A stretch of DNA of 64,000 nucleotides from Liriodendron chinense. Lineage: Eukaryota > Streptophyta > Magnoliopsida > Magnoliales > Magnoliaceae. The notes beneath the pieces were generated by a model. The model was not told the DNA's origin. It saw nothing but the letters and a program-made list of their open reading frames with translations, and did not search any database. Position 1 is the stretch's first letter. Every line of letters begins with the position of its first letter. The stretch lies in the NCBI GenBank assembly GCA_003013855.2, contig PVNU02000924.1, positions 868,001 through 932,000 of the forward strand, written 5' to 3'. A program made the translations under genes and the position numbers. This document shows, piece by piece, positions 11,531-24,330 of this stretch.

Positions 11531-11660
11531 GTGGGCTAGTTGATGGATCTGCTAATGTACGAGGTGGAAACAACTATAAAGGAAAAAAGTAGAAATGAAG
11601 GCTTCATGAATGGTCAAGAGATTTGGTCTCAATAAGGACAAAATAAAGCCTAGTTGCTCA
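11531..11660 (+). other. Possible terminal exon and poly(A) region of a captured gene
   Basis: TTTTGCAG precedes an open stretch that ends GGNNYKGKK followed by TAG. AATAAA lies downstream near 11640. It has the form of a last coding exon plus 3' UTR on the same strand as the other captured fragments. I do not recognise the protein, and it may be chance. Confidence 0.35.
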
Positions 11661-11884
11661 TTCCATGTAGAATGGTTCACTTGAATGTGTAGATTTGTAA
11701 CAAATATTAATATTATTTTTCACTGAAAATGTAAGGGTTTTAAAGTTTCATATATGATATAATGATGACTTGTTGAGGGTTTCAGTTTTTTTCTTAAATT
11801 TTTTTTTTTAAAATATATCATTTGGATGACTATCAGGTGAAATAGATTCAAGAAACAATTAGGGAAACAAGTCTTCGTTGTAGA

Positions 11885-12160
11885 AACTTTAGCGACGGAC
11901 TAAACCGTCGCTAAAATACAATAATGGAATCTTGCCGTTGCCCATAAATTTAACGACGGACTAGAATCCGGGCGTGGCAACATTTTCGTACGACGAACAA
12001 AATCCGTGGCTAAATCCGTCGTTTCACATAGTTTAGCGACGGACGTAATCCGTCGTCTAAAAGCGACGGACATAATTCGTCGTTTAAAATTTGCCACAGT
12101 AAACTGCGACGTACTATACTCTAGACGAAGTGCGTCACTAATCTAGATTTACGACGGACT
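11885..12160. repeat. Right subterminal repeat array of CACTA-1
   Basis: Repeated AGCGACGGAC..ATCCGTCG modules appear in both orientations, the mirror of the array at 3990-4250. They mark the right end of the transposon. Confidence 0.8.
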
Positions 12161-12172
12161 TGGGGTATTGTG

Positions 12173-13217
12173 AGACCTACAAGGCGAAAACAAGATTTAA
12201 TCAATTGGGAGTAGGATATAAACAAACCCCTATCACACAAACTAATTAAGCATGTATTCCAGAGAGTGTTTGGCTCACATGCATGTCTTTATAGTACGAC
12301 CATGCAGGACATGCATAATAGCACCATCAATGGCTGATGCCATATCGAGAGTCCATCTCGAAAGAGACCAACAAAAAATCTTTCAATATGGATCAGAAAC
12401 AAACAAACCCATATTGCAATTGTTGGATCACACTCATCTAATTCTAGATATCGGACATGCATGGACATGCAAGATTGAATCTGGATAGATGGCCTCAGTG
12501 GAAGAGTTGCTAGACCAAAGGGGATCAGCCCAATCTCATAGACCGATCATCCCTACAATCCAGTAGGTGATTGGCCAAGAACCCCTCCAATGAACCATCA
12601 TCTTTCTTAGCATGCATGTCTTCACCATCCCCCTTTTGAGGACATGCATGAGAGAATCCATCTTAAGTTGAAGCAAAGGATGACTGTTTGTGGCGTTGCA
12701 ACACTATCATAGATCAGTCTTGTACCTCTTTAATGGTGACCGCAAAGTCAGAAAGATCAGCTCCTGATCGTGAATAGTCGAGGGATAGAGAAACCTGCAA
12801 GATGGACAACGATTTTATCAGGGAGTGTGAGAACGTAAGTAGGTCGCTGGAGTAGTAGGTGGATGGAATGTTCTCTAGATACAGAGTAACTCAAGCGGAA
12901 TTCTCAAGAATGGTGATGGATCATCTTGTGCTCTGAGGGTCGGTTATTCGAACTAAGTTTTCGTATCCAAGTAGTGGATTATCTCAACCGCTATGCATTT
13001 ACCACTCTTTACCATAGTAGTCAACAATCCAAACACCCCCTAAAGGAAAAGGTGGGTAGGAAAATTCCTACCGTTGAAACCTCCTTAGGTCCAGAATGAT
13101 GTTTATATGCTATCCATACAGTTCATCATGTCAATCCTACTGTGATGAATTGAAAACACGAATATTAGCCTGATTCAAAACTTTTGTGGCTCCATGAATA
13201 TTTCAACTGTGGACGTT
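12173..13217. other. Unassigned sequence; DNA-element remnant at its right end
   Basis: No gene is recognised. From about 12985 the text 'accgttgaaacctcc...gatgtttatatgctatcc' belongs to the MITE family abundant at 28-32 kb. Its continuation is found at 27787 onward, on the far side of the copia insertion, so one MITE-like element was split by that insertion. Confidence 0.5.
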
Positions 13218-13222
13218 CAATC

Positions 13223-13525
13223 TGTTGGGATACGGGTGATCGACCCTACAGCGGAAGCGAGCGCAGAGCAATCAAACGAGGAACAAACACAATGTAATCA
13301 CACACCAAGCAAATCAACATACACCAGAGGCAATCCAAATTTAACATGGAAAAACCCCTCACGGGTAAACAGCCACGGCACAAAGCGACACCAATCCACT
13401 ATGAATCAGAAGTTATAAGAGCATGAAGAAAATCTTACTATCGAATTCAAGCTCACAAGAGAAAACCCAAGCTCTCCAAGAGGAAAACCAACATAGCCCT
13501 TCCTCTAAAGCTCGTTCTCTCACCC

Positions 13526-13589
<64 letters not shown>

Positions 13590-13985
13590 TGCACATCTAG
13601 GATAACCTAATTACGGTTTACAATAACTTATATAGCAATAAACCCAAATTAGTAACATCTTACGCAAGAAACTGCGCAAGATCGCGCAAAAACTGTGCCA
13701 CCAACTTTACAGTCCATGCACGGTTGGGCACCGTTCGGGCGTCGATAGATTCAGAAGCCGTCCAGAGAGTTCTAGCAGGAATCCAATCAATTTCGAGCAC
13801 CCGCCTAGACCTCGTCGGGCGCCCAACCATCCATCAAGCTCCCGACCAACAGTGGTTGGCCCCCCTATAGTTCAGCAATACAGACTTCCAGAAGTCAACT
13901 TGGGTATCCTTGGGCGGGCGCCCGGCCATAACCATTGAGCACTCAACACCCCCTGGTGTCCAAGATTGAATGCAAAACCCCAACA
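13223..13985 (-). repeat. 3' LTR of the copia element (763 bp)
   Basis: Plus-strand limits are TGTTGGGATACG and AACCCCAACA. It is about 40 bp longer than the right LTR, largely because of a (CT)n expansion at 13531-13582. 'ATCTCCACC' just to its right is the complement of the polypurine tract. Confidence 0.9.
13531..13582. repeat. (CT)n microsatellite in the copia 3' LTR
   Basis: About 26 CT units. The partner LTR has almost none, so the expansion came after insertion. Confidence 0.95.
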
Positions 13986-14007
13986 ATCTCCACCGTGACT
14001 TCAATCT

Positions 14008-14318
14008 TCAATCACTCCACTGCTCCAAAACTTGATTTTTTTTATCTCTACTTTGTCTCCTGCATAGTTCCATCTCTTCTCGTGCCTTTATCAACTTATT
14101 CTGCACCTTCACCACCCATTCGCTCATGTGGCCCTTTCGTGCACGCCACACACGAGCAACTGTGGATCCCACTGTCGATCCCGCTGCTCTACCGTGAATT
14201 GTGCTCATGATCGCCTTGTAAAGATTGTCGCACCTCCGTGCCTTTATCATCACGTGTGCTCCCTTTACCAATTTACAATATCGATCACAGTCGATGAACT
14301 TGCACCCTTTCGCATCGA
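14008..14318 (-). pseudogene. Copia GAG-pre-integrase segment and short 3' tail
   Basis: On the minus strand the frame continues the copia reading interrupted at 25934. It shows KGAHVMIKARRCDNLYK and then VWRARKGHMSE, the degenerate form of the L-W-H-x-R-x-GHMS motif of the GAG-pre-integrase domain. It then runs into an unrecognised Lys/Glu-rich tail and a stop, about 60 bp before the LTR. The integrase, RT and RNase H regions (over 2.5 kb in a complete copia) are simply missing. Confidence 0.75.
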
Positions 14319-14323
14319 GTGCA

Positions 14324-15885
14324 TGTTGAGCTCTTAAATGTGTATATTCTAACCCCGTTACATCATTAATTATACATGATTCACATGTTTAAAGACTATT
14401 CTAATGCATGTTTTGTAATGGTAGGAACGAGAAGGAGACTTCACCAATTCAATGCTTAAAAGGTCACTCTATACATATTGAAGATCAAAAGGCCAAGTGC
14501 TAAAGGGTGGAAGAAAGAAGCAAGGAAGAAAGAGAAGGGAAGAAGGAAGAAGTGCAGAAGATTGCACTATAGATCGATCGTCCTACCGGTAGGCTATAGC
14601 CCAAGACCGATCGTCCGACTAGTCTGAACACTCAACAGGGAGACCCCTACTCCCAAACCTTGCTGGACCAATCATGACCGGCCGTCCACTACTCAGACCG
14701 GTCGATTAATTCAAAAGCCAGAATGCATTTTTCGAAAACTCACTGGACTGTTTTTGGCCTTTTACCACCGGTCGACCATGGGCTCAGACCAGTCGTCTGC
14801 GTAACAGAGCTTGTTCTATAAGCTCTGAAATTTGCTGCGCAAAACGCTATTTTTGCAGTTTTCTCGAAGATTCTGCGCGAACCGGAGGACAATATTTATA
14901 AAAGGGCTCCTCTACCTTGTTCCTAAGGTATCCTAGAAGAGATTTACGAAGGTGGGAGGCGGAGAAAGGCGGATTCGGAGTTCTACAACTCCCTTCTCTA
15001 ATTTGCTTTCTAGTTTCATGATTTTAGTTGATTTCATGTTTCCTTAGATCATGATCGGTTAAACCTCTTAGCTAGGGCTAAGAGGTGAAGCTTGTAGTGA
15101 ATCTAAGATGCTTTAATTCGTTTTATATGGTTTCAAGTTTGAATTTTTATTGAAAAACAATGGTTTATTGAAGTTTGAATAAAGTTCTAAGTAGTTTTTC
15201 TTAATCTTATAACGGCTCATGGATGTTTGGAAGAATTACTTTAGTTCTGAGTTGTTATGGATGGATCAAGACCTATACGCTCCGAGGAATCGGATTCAAT
15301 ACGCTCCAGACTTAGATCCTCATGTGGGAACTTCAAACCAAAGTTCTACCTTTTATTCTAAAGTCCGATTTATGTGTTGTTTATACATGTGATTTGAATG
15401 AAGTTCAAATCATGATATAGTTAAGCTTTGTGACAGGGTTTGATGATTATTATGATTGTGAGCCTAACCTATTGGAACTAAGATTGACCTATGCAATTGA
15501 GTGTGCTCAAGTCCTAACTTGAATTGAGGGAATCATGTTTATGAACAACACATGAATTGGACTATTTTAATGAATTAACCGCTCTATCATCCGACTCGAT
15601 AAGATTTGATTTCGATTGTAGTTGTGTAATTGAGAAATCACAGCGAATTATGCATAAGATTGCTACAAGTGGATCCTTGAACCCCTAGTGTTCTTTTATA
15701 TTAATTACAATCACGTTTAGTTTAAGAATGTTTCTCTACATTCAAATACTAAAATCTGTTTAAGTTGATCTCAATTAGAGAATATTAGAAGTAGTTTTAT
15801 GAATTCCTAAACAAGTCCCTAAGAACGATCTCGGTCTCTACCGAATTATTACTATATCGCAACCCTGCACTTGGGGAAGAGAACA
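14324..15885 (+). repeat. LTR-A (5' LTR) of the Athila-like element
   Basis: 1562 bp, TGTTGAGCTC to GAAGAGAACA. It contains a cluster of GACCGGTC-like palindromes (about 14570-14800) and a TATAAAAG box near 14898. It is followed by a PBS. Confidence 0.9.
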
Positions 15886-15891
15886 AGTTTA

Positions 15892-15906
15892 TGGCGCCGC
15901 TGCTGG
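15892..15906 (+). promoter_or_regulatory. Primer-binding site of the Athila-like element
   Basis: TGGCGCCGCTGCTGG lies six bases after the LTR. It resembles the complement of the 3' end of tRNA-Asp used by Athila/Tat elements, with two differences from the form I know. Confidence 0.7.
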
Positions 15907-16083
15907 AGATTTTTTACGATTTTGTATAAAATTTCTGAAAATAGTTTCTATTTGAGATTTTTAGGATTCCTTACTAACTTAGTTTGTTTACTTTGTTTTG
16001 CTTTTGCGAGGATTCTAGGAGTCGAAGTAGTCACTTCAATCAGGTTTTTCTAACTCTTTTCTTTTAATTTTTCGGAGATATAC

Positions 16084-17705
16084 ATGCCACATTGGGTTCA
16101 GGATTCTAATAACCGACTGATTAGTGAAGGAGAGATTGTTGAGGGGATTGATAAGGAACCCCGTGCTAAGAAACGATTAGATTCCCAAACATTTTCCGAA
16201 AGTATGGCTGAAAATCAACCCGATTCAAGGCCTTAATCAAAATCTGGGCCAAAACCAAACAGAAACGGGAGAGAATGAGGCTGAGAATGTTCCTCGACCT
16301 AGAATTTTACGTGATTATTTGCTACCTACAAGAGCGAGTGCCCCCTCATACATAATTTTTCCATACAATGCAGGGAATATTGATCTAAAAACCGGGAGTA
16401 ATCCAACTCCTTCCCAAGTTCCTTGGATTAGACAGTGAAAGCGCATATCAACATTTTAAGGAATTCGATGAGGTAATAGCCACATTGCACTTTGCAAACG
16501 TATCTGACGATGTTGTGCGACTTAGGTTATTCCCTTTTTCTCTGAAAGAGAAGGCTAAGGCTTGACTTCATGCATTAAGGCCAAGATCAATTGGCACATG
16601 GACTGAGATAACTAGGGAATTCATTAAAAAGTTTTCCCTATTCATAAAATAAACATGTTGAGGCACCTAATCATGAATTTTGCTAAAAAAGAGGATGAGA
16701 CTTTCTTCCAATGTTAGGAGAGGTTCAAAGACTTATTAAACATATGCCCACATCATGGCTATGAAATTTGGCGGGTAATAAGCTTTTTCTATGAAGGACT
16801 GACTTCGCCTATGCGCCAAGTTGTAAAGATGATGTGCAATGGAGAGTTCGTGAATAAGGAAGCCGAGGAAGCATGGGACTACTTTGATATCTTAGCCGAG
16901 AATGCACAATCTTGGGATACAACTAAACCATCAAATCCAAGATAAGCCAACGAAGAAAAAATGGAGGAATCTACATCCTCTCCGAAGAAGACAACATAAG
17001 TGCACGTGTGGCTAGCCTCACAAGAAAAGTTGAGGCAGTGGAATTAGGAAAGGGAGAAAAGATTAAGGAAGTTGAGAATGTTTGTAGAATTTGTTCCGGT
17101 AACCAACATGCAACATAGGATTTTCTTACAATCTCTGTGTTTCAAGAAGTTCTACAAGAACAATCAATTGCCATAAATAATTTTCAACAACCATTTAATA
17201 ATCTAAACTCGAACACAGTATAATTCTAGTTGGAAGAACCATCCCAACTTCAGTTGGAGGAATGGGCCATCAGAGAATACAAATAATAACCCAAAAGCTA
17301 TGGTTGATGAGATATTTGGTACATTCGTCTCGGCCCAAGCTGAGTACAACAAGAACAATTATCACAAAATCGATGGGTTCGTGCAAGAACAATTAAAATT
17401 TAACCAGAATTCATCTCAAGCCATCAATGATTTGAAAACTTTAATGGCTAGAGTTAAATCTCATCTTAATGTTAAGGAGAAAGGCACTACTTCCTACCCA
17501 ACCTCTCCCTAACTCAAGAACCCAATTTGAGATACAAGACCTCAGCCCATCCTCCAAAAATACGGAGCATGTTCAAGCTATCACCACCTTATGGAGTGGC
17601 AAAACAATTGATAAATCCAATCCGGTAAAGGCCCCAAAGCCTAATGATTCGGAATTGCCAAAAATGATGATATCTCGAACAACACTCCACATGAGAAAGA
17701 ACTAG
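16084..17705 (+). pseudogene. Athila-like gag remnant
   Basis: From an ATG at 16084 the three frames together show gag landmarks in order: 'PRILRDYLLPTRASAPSYI', 'RLRLFPFSLKEKAKA', a 'GTWTEITREFIKKF' segment, and later a spacer before protease. Stops and frame changes occur every 100-200 bp (for example, the conserved Trp after KAKA is a stop). The nucleocapsid zinc knuckle is not legible. Gag would have packaged the RNA; this copy cannot. Confidence 0.7.
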
Positions 17706-17743
17706 AAAGGCAATACAAGTCGGTTGCCCCGTTTCCCCAAAGG

Positions 17744-20700
17744 TTGATTTCACCCAAACCTTTAAATAAAAATCTGAAAATCCTAGAGATTTTTAAGCAA
17801 GTGAAGATCAACATTCTGTTGTTGGATGCCATAAAACAAATACCATCATATGCCAAATTTTTGAAGGAATTATGTACAGTCAAAAGGAAGCACAATGTAC
17901 ACAACAAAGTACTTTTGACTGAGAATTTGAGCGCCATCATCAAACAAGAGGTGCCCCAAAAATATAAGGATCCGGGTAGTCCTACCATCTCATGCATCAT
18001 AGGTGACTACTGGATCAAACAAGCTTTACTCGATCTTGGGGCAAGTGTTAACCTCATCCCATACTCGGTCTATGAACAACTTAGGTTAGGTGAATTAAAA
18101 CCCACCAAAACCACACTTTAACTTGCTGATAGATCTATTCGTATATCGAGAGGGATGATTGAAGATGTCCTTGTCCAAGTCGATAAATTCTACTATCCGA
18201 TGGATTTTATTATCTTGGATACACATCTTGTGATAGGAACCGGTGCTCAAATTCCTGTCATACTTGGCTGCCCTTTCTTAGCCACTTTAAATTCGATTAT
18301 CAATTGTAGAAACGGGCTGGTACAAATATCCTTCGAAAATATGATACTCGAGCTGAATATTTTCAATTTATACAAACAACCACGGGAAGTTGATGACGAG
18401 GTCAACGAAATAAATCCGATTGAATCATTCGTGGAAGATACATCCCTCTTGACATTCTATTCCAATCCCTTGGAGGCATGTTTAGCCCACTCTCATGAAA
18501 TTGATGATGACATGATAAGAGAGATGGATGTCATTTTAGATTCTATGCCAGCACTTCATAATAAAAGATGGAAGACACCATTTGAGCCTTTGCCTCTAAC
18601 TGAAAATAACCCTCTTCCATCTAGTATCAAGGCTCCGAAGCTCGACCTAAAACCCTTGCCTACTGATTTGAAATATATATACTTAGGTCGAGATGAGACA
18701 TATCCAGTAGTGATTTCTTCCCACTTTGATGAAGAACAAGAGAGTAGGCTAATAGCCACACTTAAAGAGCATAAGAGCGCCATTGGGTGGTCAATTGCGG
18801 ATCTCAAAGGCAAAGATCCCCTGATTTGTATTCATCGCATACACTTTGAGAAAAATGCAAAGACATCTAGGCAACCACAAAGACGCCTCAATCTAAACAT
18901 GAAGGAGGTAGTTAAAGCCAAGGTGTTGAAACTATTGGATGTAGGTATCATCTACCCAATATTTGATAGTCAATGGGTGAGTCCAACTCAAGTGGTGCCT
19001 AAGAAATTCGGAATAACCATCGTAGCAATGCCAACAATGAACTCGTGCCAACTAGAGTTACTACCGGATGGAGAATGTGCATTGACTACCGGAAGTTAAA
19101 CACAGTTACGAGGAAAGACCACTTCCCCTTACCATTTGTTGATCAAATTTTAGAAAGGTTGGTGGGTCATTCCCACTTTTGCTTCCTTGATGGATATTTA
19201 GGGTATAACCAAATAGAGATCGCCCTAGAGGACCACGAGAAGACAACATTCACATGCCCATTCAGAACTTTTGCTTATAGAAGGATGTTGTTTGGACTGT
19301 GCAATGCCCCTGCCACACTTCAGCATTGTACTGTTGAGCATTTTTCTGATATGGTGAGATCGATTCTCGAAGTCTTCATGGATGATTTTCTCGGTATTTG
19401 GTTGTAATTTTGATGAGTGCCTTATGCACTTAAAAACCAGTTTTAAAAATATGTGAAGAGAAGAACCTCGTTTTGAATTGGGAGAAATATCATTTCATGG
19501 TTCAAAAAGGAATAGTCCTTGGTCACATCATCTCAGAAAAAGGAATCGAGGTGGAGAAGGACTAAAATCAATCTTATCTCTAACCTTCCACCATCCAAGA
19601 GCGTACGAGATGTGCTGTCCTTTTTAGGACACGCCAGATTCTATAGAAGGTTCATAAAGGACTTTAGTTCACTCTCTCGTCCTTTATGTAACCTCCTTCA
19701 AAAGGAAAACACATTCGACGTGGAATGAGGATTGTCAAAATGCCTTCGTAAAATTTAAAGGTACGTTCACAAGTGCTCTTATAATGCAATCGCCTGATTT
19801 GAGCATTCCTTTTGAAATTATGTGCAATGTGAGTGACTATGTTATTGGGGTAGTGTTAGGTCAAAGAAAAGAGAAGAAGTCATACGTCATATACATGCAA
19901 GTAGAACTCTAAACTCGGCTTAAGAAAATTATACCACTACGGAAAAGGAACTCTTAGCTGTAGTATTTGCTTTGTACAAGTTTCGGTCCTACTTGATCGG
20001 ATCCAAAATCATCATATGTACCGATCATGCCGCGCTTAAGTACATTTTCTAGAAAAAGGATGCTAAATCGCGCTTGTTAAGATGGATCCTCTTACTCCAA
20101 CAATTCGACATAGAAATACGAGATAAGAAGGGAGTCGAAAATGTAGTGGCTGACCATCTCTCACGACTTGTTCTCACTGATTCCCCTGAGACGACTGTGA
20201 TTAATGACATGTTCCTTGATGAACAACTTTTCAAAGTCTCCCAATTACCATGGTATGTGGACATTAGTAACTATCTTGCTACAAGTACAATTCCGACACA
20301 TTGGAAAAAGTAATATAAGGATAAGTTCTTCAACAAGATGAGAAAATTTCTATGGACGACCCGTACTTATTTAAGTACTGTCCCAATCAAATTATAAGGA
20401 GATGTGTCGGATGATGAGCAACAGAGTATCATCTCCTTTTGTCATTCTCAAGAGTATGGTGGCCACTTTTCGACTAAGAAGACCATAGCTAAAATTTTGC
20501 AATGTGAATTTTATTGGCCTACCATGTTCAAAGATACCCATGAGTTTTGTAAAACGTGTGAGCCTTATCAGAAATTGGGAGGAATATCCCGTAGAAATAT
20601 GATGTCACTCAATCCTATCTTACCAATTGAAATTTTTTATTGTTGGGGTATCGATTTCATGGGTCCATTCCCATCTTCTTGTGGAAATTTATATATTTTG

Positions 20701-21499
20701 CTTACCGTCGACTATGTTTCAAAATGGGTCGAGGCGATTCCATGCCGGAATAATAACCATAAGAATAATAACCATAAACAGTCATTAGATTCTTAAAAGA
20801 AAACATTCTTTCCCAGTTTGGAATCTCTCAAGTCATTATCAGTGATGGAGGGTCCCACTTCTGTAATCGCCCATTTGAAGCTTTAATGAAGAAATACGGT
20901 GTCAACCATAAAGTGAGCACTCCTTATCACCCACAAACAAGTGGACAAGCTGAGATATTCAATAGGGAAATCAAACATATCTTAGAGAAAAAAGTAAACC
21001 CCGATCGTAAAGATTGGTCACTTCGACTTACAGATGCACTTTGGGCTTACCGTACAAGCTTTCAAGACCCCCATTGGAATGTCTCCCTATAGACTTGTCT
21101 ATGGAAAAGCTTGTCACTTGCCTGTGGAATTGGAACATAGAGCATATTGAGTGATAAAGAAAATGAATTTTGATTCTGATAGGGCAAGCTCGTTGCACAA
21201 ACTGCAATTGAATGAACTTGCGGAACTCCTGGAATGAGGCATATGAAAATGCGAGAATTTACAAGGACAAGACAAAGGTGTTCCATGATAAGAACATCCT
21301 TCATAAGACTTTCACGATTAATCAAAAGGTCCTTATGTATAATTCTCGACTACATTTATTTTCGAAAAAATTGAAGTCTCGATGGACCAGTCCCTTCATT
21401 GTGAAAACTGTTTATCCTTATGGGACTATCGAGTTGTTGAATCCAAGGAACGACAACATCTTTAAAGCGAAATGGTCAGCGTTTAAAGCCGTTCTTTGA
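17744..21499 (+). pseudogene. Athila-like pol remnant (protease, RT, RNase H, integrase)
   Basis: Protease lies at about 17990-18300 (LLDLGASVNLIPYSVYEQL). RT runs across 18880-19730, with CIDYRKLNTVTRKDHFPLPF and the catalytic box as FMDDF at 19375-19390. RNase H lies at about 19740-20160, frameshifted and ending in the 'NVVADHLSRL' segment. Integrase spans 20404-21500, with the H-H-C-C finger, GIDFMGPF, SDGGSHF and QTSGQAEIFNRE carrying the D-D-E residues. At least eight breaks split the polyprotein, for example near 18121, 19085, 19407, 20313 and 20796. It is dead as a polymerase but readable as a lineage marker. Confidence 0.85.
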
Positions 21500-22715
21500 T
21501 AACTTTTCCTCAGAAGGTATGTTCATACCTTTGATTGATCCTGTGTATCAGGATAATTGATCTCTTAGTCTGATGGAGGTATAAAGTACTTTAGGACTAG
21601 GATTTTGTTGCCTTTTGTTTTATTGATTTTTCATAGGTTTGTTAGAATGAGGTAGAATTCCAACTCTTACTCTCTCACGTACTCTCAGTCCTCACTTCTC
21701 TTAATTTTATCATTGCTCTCATATTTTGCTCATTGCATAACATTTACATTGAGGATAATGCAATATTTGGTTGGGGGGTAAGACTTCTAGATGAAGCTAA
21801 TGTTTTGTAACATTTCGAGTAAGCAATGGTATGTTGAAAATTTTTCAATTTTTCTGAAAATTTAAAACTCCCTTGGAAAACTTATTTTCTATGCATTCGG
21901 GATGATGCGAGTATAAGAAAAAGAGATACAAAGTGAGTGATGTTAAGCATCTTGATATATCTCTAAGATAATAATTTTCTATGAGAATTCCCCTATTTAT
22001 GTGATTGATAGAAAATTGAAACACTTTTACACCTAGTACACGTTACACGATTCTCATGATTTGAAGGGATTATGTAGATCTATGGATTGACTGGGCTTAG
22101 ATTTGAGGTGTTGAGAAACCAAGCTGTGGTACTTTGTCCATCTTTGTCCATGGGAAAAGAACGAAATATATGAATTTCTAAAAATCCTATCTAATTGTAT
22201 GGAAAGGAAAGGAATGATGAAAATATGGAAATGATTGAATATATGGTGAAAAATTCTGAAAAAGGGCTACCTATTACCAACTGGGAGATGGTCTACCCGT
22301 AACCAAAGTCGAAAATGGAAGTAGTGTGAAAGCCATTGGAAGGACGGTAAGCCGAATTCCTGTCGTAGGCTTGTTGTTGATCTATACACCTTCAGATCCC
22401 TAATCTAGCTGATTCATAAGGAAGTTAACCTCGAAAATTCATGAGATGAACATACACTATGCACACTAGGTTAAATTTCTTTATATTCTTTTATTTATCA
22501 ATCAATCAGTGAAAATTCTATGAGAACACTCGTTATGTTTTGAGAAGGTTAAGGTCTCAACTTCTATCACTAAGTTTTTTCGATTTTTGCACTTGCACGT
22601 CCTGGAGTGTATAAAAGCATAGTTTCTAAAGGAGAATTGGGTTTTGGAGAATGGAATTTGTTTCATGCATGCTTTGCTCAGGACTAGCAAAATGCTGGTT
22701 GGGGGGTGTGTTGAG
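21500..22715 (+). other. Non-coding tail of the Athila-like element with polypurine tracts
   Basis: No env-like ORF is seen, although many Athila elements have one here. 'TTTGGTTGGGGGGT' occurs near 21767 and 'TGGTTGGGGGGTG' directly before LTR-B near 22697; the latter is the likely polypurine tract. TGTTGAG is doubled at 22709 and 22716, so the LTR-B start could be either. Confidence 0.6.
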
Positions 22716-24330
22716 TGTTGAGCTCTTAATTGTACATATTCTAACCCCAATTCATCACTCATTATACACTGGTTTACATGTTTAAAGGACTAATCTAATG
22801 CATGATTTTGTGATTGTAGGAATGAGAGCAGACTTCATCTAATTGAAGACCAAAAGGAGACATTTAGGAGCCTTGGATGAAGACCCAAGGTGGGCCAAAG
22901 AAAGAAGAAGGTAAAGAGAAGAAAGAAAGAAAGAAATGAAGAAGAAAAGGGGCCAAGACCGGTCGTGACCGATCGGCCAGGAGGGCCACGACCAGATCTA
23001 GACCGGTCGGCCAGCTCCCCCAGACCTTGCTGAACACGCATGGACAGTTTACATAAACAGTCCGACCGGTCGTGACCGGTCGGCCAACAGGTCGCCCCCT
23101 CTGCTGTACCCCCTGGACAATGCAAATAGACAGTCCGACCGGTCATGACCGGTCGGCTAAGCCACTCAGACTGGTCATGCGATCGGTCGGACATGCAAAA
23201 CGGACAACCTTCTATTTTGGGTGCCGAAATTCTCTGCGCAAGTGCGTATTCTTACTGCGAATTCTGGAAGATTCTTACACAATGGACGCCTCCAAGCTAT
23301 AAAAGGACTTCTCCTCTTCATACCAAAGCATGTTAGGACGTGGGGATTGCTTGGGAGACAGATTCTACTTCGAGCTTTCTTAGTTTTCTTCCTGTTTTAG
23401 TAGTTTTTATGTTTTTGAGACTTCTAGTTCAAGGATGTTAGAGATGAACTAAAACCTCTTAGCTAGGGCTAAGAGGTGAAGCTTTTGATTCGTTTTTGAT
23501 GGATTGATGCAACCTAGGTTTCCTTTTTATGATTTAATTGAAGAATTTTAGTTCAATGTGAGTTTGAATCAAGTATTAGTTTGGTTTTACTTTGATCTCT
23601 TGATGACTCCGGGCTCATGTGATTCTTAATGATTCTAAGCTTGGTAGCTTACCTTTTGTGCATTGTTTATGCTTGTGTAGTTCATTGATCTATCATCGAC
23701 TCGGGGCATGGTAGACCCTTTGATTGCCTTGTGTACAATGGCCTGATCTTCATGTGGGAACACATTCAACTAAAGTCCTTATCTTTTGTTATAATCTGAA
23801 ATAGCTGTTTGTTGATTGATTTTGATTTAATTAGAGTTCTAATCATTAGTTGTAATCAAGTCTAGTGACAGGATTTGATGAAAGCTATGGTTGTGAATCT
23901 CAACTAGATTGGAAGGAGGGTTGGCCTATACAATTGAGTGTGCCCAAGGCCTGAGCATTGTTGTGGGAATCGAATCAATGAATAAGCAACTGTTTTCGAT
24001 AATTGTTGATTGAACCGCTCTACATTCCGATTGGATAGAGATATGAATTCGATTCCGATTGAGTTATGAGAGACCTAGTTGGGTTAATGCATTGAAACTT
24101 GTCAAAAGTGGATTCCTTAGCGCATCTAGTGCCTTTTTAGATTGATATTACCTTACACATTCACTGTTTAAATCCAAATCACTATTTTCAGCTTTAGTTC
24201 TTAATAGGATCTTAATTACTAGTTGTTTTAGACAAATTCTGCGAACACCCATTCATAAATCCCTGTGGATCCACCTCGGTCTTACCGAGATTATTACTAG
24301 ATCGCAACCCTACACTTGGGGAAGCGAACA
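22716..24330 (+). repeat. LTR-B, diverged Athila-type LTR
   Basis: It starts TGTTGAGCTCTTAATTG after a polypurine tract and ends GGGAAGCGAACA. It aligns with LTR-A and LTR-C along its length but with many substitutions and indels. It has its own GACCGGTC cluster (about 22965-23200) and a CTATAAAAGG box near 23298. Confidence 0.85.

Noticed and set aside
21500..22715. Env-like ORF expected in Athila elements
   Set aside because: No frame of useful length or with a membrane segment is present here.
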